NCBI RefSeq assembly: GCF_000382045.1
Contig: NZ_KB907451.1
Location: 558,001-622,000 of the forward strand
DNA from: Variovorax atrisoli 110B
GTDB taxonomy: Bacteria > Pseudomonadota > Gammaproteobacteria > Burkholderiales > Burkholderiaceae_C
Reading direction: 5' to 3'
DNA: 64,000 nt
Shown: in pieces, positions 59,710 through 64,000 of the stretch
Layout: each line of letters starts with the position of its first letter
Numbering within the stretch: position 1 is the stretch's first letter
The notes under the pieces: model-generated
The model's input: the letters and a program-made list of their open reading frames with translations, nothing else
Database searches by the model: none
Told to the model about the DNA's origin: nothing
Position numbers and translations under genes: made by a program

Positions 59710-60342
59710 ATGATCAAGATCGGCATCGTCGACGACCACGCCGTCGTCCGCACAGGCCTGAAGTCGTTCTTCTCCACCTTCGTCGATTTCCGCGTGGTCG
59801 GCGAGGCCGGCAGCGGCCGCGAGGCCATCGACCTGGTGCGCACGACCGACATCGACGTGCTGGTGATGGATCTTTCCATGCCCGGCCAGAGCGGCATCGA
59901 CGCGCTCGCCATGGTGCGCGCCAAGGCGCCCGACCTCGGCGTTCTCATCCTCAGCGGCTACCCCGAAGAACACTACGCGGTGAACCTGATCCGCCAGGGC
60001 GCCTCGGGCTACCTCAACAAGGAATGCGATCCCGAGGAGATCGCCAAGGCCATCCGCACCATCGCGCTGGGCCGCCGCTACATCTCGCCCTCGGTGGCCG
60101 AGCTGCTCGCGGGCCAGCTGGAGCGCAAAGACAACGCGCCGCCGCACGAGCACCTGTCGGAGCGCGAGTTCCAGGTTTTCCTGAAGCTGGCCAAGGGAGA
60201 GTCGGTGGGCGCCATCGGCGAGGCGCTGTCGCTCTCGGTGAAGACCATCAGCACCTACCGCACGCGGCTGATGGAGAAGATGAACCTCTCCACCAACAGC
60301 GACCTGACCTACTACGCGATCAAGACGCAGCTGATCGACTGA
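59710..60342 (+). CDS. NarL/FixJ-type response regulator
   Basis: A 210-residue two-component regulator. The receiver domain has DDHAVVRTGLKSFF and the phosphorylated aspartate in VLVMDLSMPG, with Lys in SGYLNKECDPEE. The C-terminal LuxR-type helix-turn-helix is LSEREFQVFLKLAKGESVGA ... SLSVKTISTYRTRLM. No sensor kinase is nearby, so it is an orphan. GGAGG precedes ATG 59710. Confidence 0.9.
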   Translation: MIKIGIVDDHAVVRTGLKSFFSTFVDFRVVGEAGSGREAIDLVRTTDIDVLVMDLSMPGQSGIDALAMVRAKAPDLGVLILSGYPEEHYAVNLIRQGASGYLNKECDPEEIAKAIRTIALGRRYISPSVAELLAGQLERKDNAPPHEHLSEREFQVFLKLAKGESVGAIGEALSLSVKTISTYRTRLMEKMNLSTNSDLTYYAIKTQLID

Positions 60343-60362
60343 TCGCTTGATCGGCTTATCGC

Positions 60363-61670
60363 TTGGGCAGGCAGTCTCCGCGTCCTGAGGTGCATCGCCC
60401 AAGGACGTTCAAGATCATCGTCTGGACTTTCGTCCTGACGCTGGCCGCCACGCTGCTGGTGCTCAACTTCACCAGCGGCGAGAAGAAGCTCGACGAGCAG
60501 GTCAAGCGCGAGTACGGGCTGCACGACGCGCAGTACCAGCGCGCGCTCGGCGTGATGCTCGGGCCTCCCATCACCGGCGGCAACCGGTTCGAGGCTTTCC
60601 AGAACGGCGACGAGATCTTTCCACCGATGCTCGCCGCCATCCGCGGCGCCAGGCGGAGCATCACTTTCGAGACCTACATCTACTGGTCGGGCGACATCGG
60701 GCGCCAGTTTGCCGACGCGCTCTCCGAGCGCGCCCGCGCGGGCGTGAAGGTGCACGTGCTGCTCGACTGGGTGGGCAGCGCCAAGGTCGACGCCGACTTC
60801 GTGCGCGAGATGGAAAGCGCCGGCGTGCAGATCCGCAAGTTCCACAAGCCGAGCTGGTACGACATCGCGCGCATGAACAATCGCACCCACCGCAAGCTGC
60901 TGGTGGTCGACGGCCGCACTGGCTTCACCGGCGGCGTGGGCATCGCGCCCGAATGGACCGGCCACGCGCAGGACGCCGGGCACTGGCGCGATTCGCACTA
61001 CAAGGTCGAGGGACCGGTGGTGGCGCAGATGCAGGCCGTGTTCATGGACAACTGGGTGAAGGTGTCGGGCGACGTGCTGCACGGAGAAACCTACTTTCCG
61101 CCGATCGCCTCGGCGGGCGACGGGCGCGCGCAGATGTTCAGCAGCTCGCCCTCCGGCGGCAGCGAGAGCATGCACCTGATGTACCTGCTGTCGATCGCTG
61201 CGGCCACCAGGACCATCGACCTGTCGAGCGCCTACTTCGTGCCCGACGACCTGACCGTGGGCGCGCTGGTCGCGGCCATGCAGCGCGGCGTGCGGCTGCG
61301 CATCATCACGCCGGGTCCGATCATCGATTCGCAGACGGTGCGCGGCGCCTCGCGCGCGGCGTGGGGCCCCCTGCTGGAGGCTGGCGCCGAGATCAGCGAA
61401 TACCAGCCGACCATGTTCCACTGCAAGGTCTTCACGGTCGATGGACTGCTGGTGTCCGTGGGCTCGACCAACTTCGACAACCGCTCCTTCCGCCTGAACG
61501 ACGAGGCCAACCTCAACATCTACGACGAGGCCTTCGCCGCCCAGCAGACCGCGCAGTTCGAGGCCGACCTGCGCCTGTCGAAGCGCCTGACCTACGAGGC
61601 CTGGAAGGACCGCCCGCTGCGCGAGAAGGCGATGGAGCACCTGGCGGCGCTGCTGTCGTCGCAGCTCTAG
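60363..61670 (+). CDS. cardiolipin synthase / phospholipase D family protein
   Basis: A 435-residue protein with an N-terminal membrane segment (FKIIVWTFVLTLAATLLVLN) and two HKD motifs (THRKLLVVDG and FHCKVFTVDG, each with its downstream conserved Asn/Ser region). This fits the bacterial cardiolipin synthase/phospholipase D group, which acts on phosphatidylglycerol at the inner membrane. The TTG start at 60363 is the longest reading; GTG 60390 is an in-frame option. It is 20 bases after the response regulator and possibly co-transcribed. Confidence 0.87.
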   Translation: MGRQSPRPEVHRPRTFKIIVWTFVLTLAATLLVLNFTSGEKKLDEQVKREYGLHDAQYQRALGVMLGPPITGGNRFEAFQNGDEIFPPMLAAIRGARRSITFETYIYWSGDIGRQFADALSERARAGVKVHVLLDWVGSAKVDADFVREMESAGVQIRKFHKPSWYDIARMNNRTHRKLLVVDGRTGFTGGVGIAPEWTGHAQDAGHWRDSHYKVEGPVVAQMQAVFMDNWVKVSGDVLHGETYFPPIASAGDGRAQMFSSSPSGGSESMHLMYLLSIAAATRTIDLSSAYFVPDDLTVGALVAAMQRGVRLRIITPGPIIDSQTVRGASRAAWGPLLEAGAEISEYQPTMFHCKVFTVDGLLVSVGSTNFDNRSFRLNDEANLNIYDEAFAAQQTAQFEADLRLSKRLTYEAWKDRPLREKAMEHLAALLSSQL

Positions 61671-61715
61671 GGTGAATCGACATTCAAACGGGGGCCGCGC
61701 GGGCACACTCGCGCG

Positions 61716-62402
61716 ATGACCACCCAGCACGAACTTTCCATCGACGTGAAGCCCGGCATCGCGGTGTCGGCCCTCGCGATGTCGCCAGCCTCGGCCGAGG
61801 CCTGCCTGGTGCTCGCGCACGGCGCAGGCGCGGGCATGGCGCATCCCTTCATGCAGGCCGTGGCCGAGGGCCTCGCCGAGCGGCGCATCGCCACGCTGCG
61901 CTATCAGTTTCCCTACATGGAGCAGGGCAGCAAGCGTCCGGACGCACCTGCGCTGGCGCATGCCGCGGTGCGCGCGGCGGTGGCCTGCGCGTCGGCGCGC
62001 TTCTCGGGCGTGCGTCTCTTCGCGGGCGGCAAGTCGTTCGGCGGCCGCATGACCTCGCAGGCCCAGGCGCTGGAGCCGCTCGCGGCCGTCGAAGGGCTGG
62101 TCTTCCTCGGGTTTCCGCTGCACCCGTCGGGCGCGCCCGCGAAGGCAGCCGAGCGGGCGGCGCACCTGTACGAGGTCGATGTGCCCATGCTCTTCGCGCA
62201 CGGGCCGCGCGACACGCTCGCCGAGCCGGCACCCTTCGAGGACGCCGTTCGGGCGCTGGGTCCGCTCGCCACCGTGCTGGAGATCGACGGCGCCGACCAT
62301 TCCTTCCATGTGCTCAGGCGCAGCGGCCGCACCGACGAGGAGGCGCTGGGCGAACTGCTCGACGGCATCGCGATATGGATGCAGGCCTGGCGCATCGACT
62401 GA
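61716..62402 (+). CDS. alpha/beta hydrolase family protein
   Basis: A 228-residue protein of the small dienelactone-hydrolase-like or Tex30-type alpha/beta hydrolases. CLVLAHGAGAGMAHPFMQAV gives the oxyanion region, LFAGGKSFGGRMTSQAQAL the nucleophile elbow with serine, PMLFAHGPRDTLAEP the acidic residue and GADHSFHVL the histidine. The substrate is unknown. It starts 46 bases after the cardiolipin synthase gene. Confidence 0.82.
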   Translation: MTTQHELSIDVKPGIAVSALAMSPASAEACLVLAHGAGAGMAHPFMQAVAEGLAERRIATLRYQFPYMEQGSKRPDAPALAHAAVRAAVACASARFSGVRLFAGGKSFGGRMTSQAQALEPLAAVEGLVFLGFPLHPSGAPAKAAERAAHLYEVDVPMLFAHGPRDTLAEPAPFEDAVRALGPLATVLEIDGADHSFHVLRRSGRTDEEALGELLDGIAIWMQAWRID

Positions 62403-62525
62403 CGCCGGGCTGCGCGGGTCGTCCTACGTCGTGTCGCCCGACGCGACGACGCTGCGGCGCCGCGGATCTTTCAACGATGTGCCTTCACTGAACGGCAACC
62501 GAACTGAATTGAAAGGATCATCGCC

Positions 62526-63029
62526 ATGGCATACGCAGATACCTCCCTCGACACCCTGCAGTCGACCGGCCCCGTGCTGGACAAGGACGAAGTGGTGGAC
62601 GTGCTCAACGACCTGCTCGAGAACTCGCGTGACGGCGAATACGGCTTTCGCGCCTGCGCCGATGAAGTCGAGAGCCCCGCGGCGAAGCAGCTCTTCGCCA
62701 ATCGCGCCGAGGAGTGCCGCAAGGCCGGCGCCGAACTGATGGCGCTCATCGCGGCCTACGGCGGCGAGCCGGCCGACGGCGGCACCGCCGCCGGTGCGCT
62801 GCATCGCGGGTGGGTGCACGTGAAGGGCTCGCTCGGCGCGAACAGCGAACTCTCCATTCTCGAATCGTGCGAGCGCGGCGAAGACACCGGTGTCGCGCGC
62901 TATCGCAAGGCCCTGAAGCAGAACCTGCCGGCCGACGTCCGCAGCGTGGTCGCAGCCCAGGCCGAAGGCGCACAGCGCAACCACGACCAGATCCGCGACC
63001 TGCGCAACGCAGCGCGCGCCCGCGACTGA
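62526..63029 (+). CDS. PA2169-type four-helix-bundle protein (DUF2383)
   Basis: A 167-residue ferritin-like bundle protein. VLNDLLENSRDGEYGFRACA and AKQLFANRAEECRKAGAELM are conserved blocks of the PA2169/DUF2383 family. A glycine-rich turn (YGGEPADGGTAAGALHRG) separates the helical pairs. Such genes are often induced by stress; the biochemical role is unknown. It is followed by a perfect inverted repeat and a terminator. The start follows GAAAGGA. Confidence 0.87.
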   Translation: MAYADTSLDTLQSTGPVLDKDEVVDVLNDLLENSRDGEYGFRACADEVESPAAKQLFANRAEECRKAGAELMALIAAYGGEPADGGTAAGALHRGWVHVKGSLGANSELSILESCERGEDTGVARYRKALKQNLPADVRSVVAAQAEGAQRNHDQIRDLRNAARARD

Positions 63030-63040
63030 TCGATCGCCAT

Positions 63041-63058
63041 CGAGCGCTCAAGCGCTCG
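63041..63058. repeat. perfect short inverted repeat
   Basis: CGAGCGCT and AGCGCTCG are separated by CA, just after the PA2169-type gene and before its terminator. It could add to transcript end stability or be chance in high-GC DNA. Confidence 0.6.
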
Positions 63059-63068
63059 AGTGAATGAA

Positions 63069-63091
63069 GGCCGGGCTCGCCCGGCCTTTTT
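63069..63091 (+). terminator. intrinsic terminator after PA2169-type gene
   Basis: GGCCGGGC pairs with GCCCGGCC across TC and is followed by TTTTT. It is perfectly paired and closes the response regulator-to-bundle protein stretch. Confidence 0.9.
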
Positions 63092-63148
63092 CACGGGCGC
63101 CGCACGCCTCGGGAATTCCCCGATGCCCATGATCCCGGCTCGATGGGA

Positions 63149-63175
63149 TAGTTAGTTCGGCCTTCAAACTAACTA
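63149..63175. promoter_or_regulatory. inverted-repeat operator before xylF
   Basis: TAGTTAGTT and AACTAACTA are 9-bp arms with a 9-base spacer, 52 bases before the xylF start. The layout resembles operators of ROK-type xylose repressors in proteobacteria (TTAGTTT...AAACTAA), so it probably ties the transporter to xylose. Confidence 0.6.
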
Positions 63176-63226
63176 ATTTCTTACTTGGCTGGCGCCTGCG
63201 GGCGAATCAATTCAGGAGAGACATCG

Positions 63227-64000
63227 ATGCGACTGAAACAAACCCTGGCCGCCATGGCCTTCGCCACGGCACTCGGTTCCACGGCCGTGGGCGCGATGGC
63301 GCAGACCGTGGTCGGCGTGAGCTGGTCCAACTTCCAGGAAGAGCGCTGGAAGACCGACGAGGCGGCCATCAAGGCCGAGCTGGAGAAGCTCGGCGCCAAG
63401 TACATCAGCGCCGATGCGGGCGGCTCGCCCGAGAAGCAGCTGGGCGACATCGAGGGCCTGATGTCGAAGGGCGCGAAGGCGCTCATCGTGCTGGCGATGG
63501 ACAAGGACGCCATCCTGCCGGCCGTCACCAAGGCCACGCGCCAGAAGGTGCCCGTGATCGCCTACGACCGGCTGATCGAGGCGCCCGGCGTCTTCTACAT
63601 CACCTTCGACAACGTCGAGGTCGGCCGCATGGAGGCGCGCGAGGTCTTCAAGGTCAAGCCCAAGGGCAACTACGTGATCATCAAGGGCTCGCCGAGCGAC
63701 CCGAACGCCGACTTCCTGCGCGCGGGCCAGCAGGAGGTGCTGGACGCCGCCATCAAGAAGGGCGACATCAAGATCGTCGGCGACGAATACACCGAAGGCT
63801 GGAAGCCCGAGGTCGCGCAGAAGAACATGGAGCAGATCCTCACCAAGAACGGCAACAAGGTCGACGCGGTGGTGGCCGCCAACGACGGCACGGCCGGCGG
63901 CGCGGTGGCGGCGCTTACGGCCAAGGGCATCCGCGGCATTCCGGTGTCGGGCCAGGACGCCGACTTCGCGGCGCTCAACCGCATCGCGCTGGGCACGCAG
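63227..64000 (+). CDS. xylF: D-xylose-binding periplasmic protein XylF (partial)
   Basis: The open frame from ATG 63227 runs to the window end, 258 residues visible with the C-terminus missing. The signal peptide ends at AMAQ. The mature protein starts [19 protein letters not shown], and [40 protein letters not shown] and [11 protein letters not shown] match XylF proteins. It would deliver xylose to an ABC importer probably encoded just beyond the window. GGAGAG lies seven bases before the ATG. A palindromic operator is upstream. Confidence 0.92.
   Translation, partial: MRLKQTLAAMAFATALGSTAVGAMAQTVVGVSWSNFQEERWKTDEAAIKAELEKLGAKYISADAGGSPEKQLGDIEGLMSKGAKALIVLAMDKDAILPAVTKATRQKVPVIAYDRLIEAPGVFYITFDNVEVGRMEAREVFKVKPKGNYVIIKGSPSDPNADFLRAGQQEVLDAAIKKGDIKIVGDEYTEGWKPEVAQKNMEQILTKNGNKVDAVVAANDGTAGGAVAALTAKGIRGIPVSGQDADFAALNRIALGTQ

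Overview
The window is high-GC DNA that looks like a beta-proteobacterium of the Comamonadaceae, most like Variovorax. This is inferred from gene content (Bug-family tricarboxylate receptor, DUF1840 protein, PaoABC, CoA-dependent aromatic degradation), base composition and a characteristic intergenic repeat; no rRNA or tRNA gene is present to confirm it.

Positions 1 to about 37,100 are a lambda-like siphovirus prophage whose left end, and any integrase, lies before position 1. A leftward early operon (3789 to 1: small proteins, a deoxynucleotide kinase, a ParB-like protein) and a rightward operon (4744 onward: Cro, primase, helicase) diverge from a lambda-style immunity region. There a LexA-type repressor gene is flanked by two near-identical promoters and six copies of one 15-bp palindromic operator. 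Repeats after the helicase mark a candidate origin. Then come a PAPS-reductase-like protein, terminase, a sigma-like regulator, a reversed membrane-protein cargo gene (13849-14907), head genes (portal, S49 protease with internal scaffold start, decoration, capsid E), tail genes (tube, 1162-residue tape measure, tip and host-range proteins) and a lysis cassette (two holin-like proteins, R-type endolysin, DUF6527 protein, nested Rz/Rz1). Hairpins resembling terminators sit just before the start codons of the head, tail-tube and lysis modules.

Positions 37,116 to 39,749 are a boundary zone: three reversed genes (DUF72, DUF4124, YfbU), then a tRNA-3'-end-like sequence and a strong bidirectional terminator that may mark the right attachment site.

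From 39,750 the sequence is host chromosome. A reversed operon (46693 to 39750) encodes CoA-dependent catabolism of an aromatic acid, probably anthranilate: fused hydroxylase/old-yellow-enzyme, MarR regulator, enoyl-CoA hydratase, acyl-CoA dehydrogenase, aryl-CoA ligase and a Rid protein lacking the usual catalytic arginine. Next are a cyclopropane-fatty-acid synthase relative and a DUF1840 protein, a Bug receptor, a divergent LysR/SDR pair, a MarR gene, E1 alpha/beta of a 2-oxo-acid-type dehydrogenase, the molybdoenzyme operon paoABC with an AraC regulator, an orphan NarL-type response regulator, a phospholipase D/cardiolipin synthase, an alpha/beta hydrolase, a PA2169-type bundle protein and the start of xylF behind a palindromic operator.
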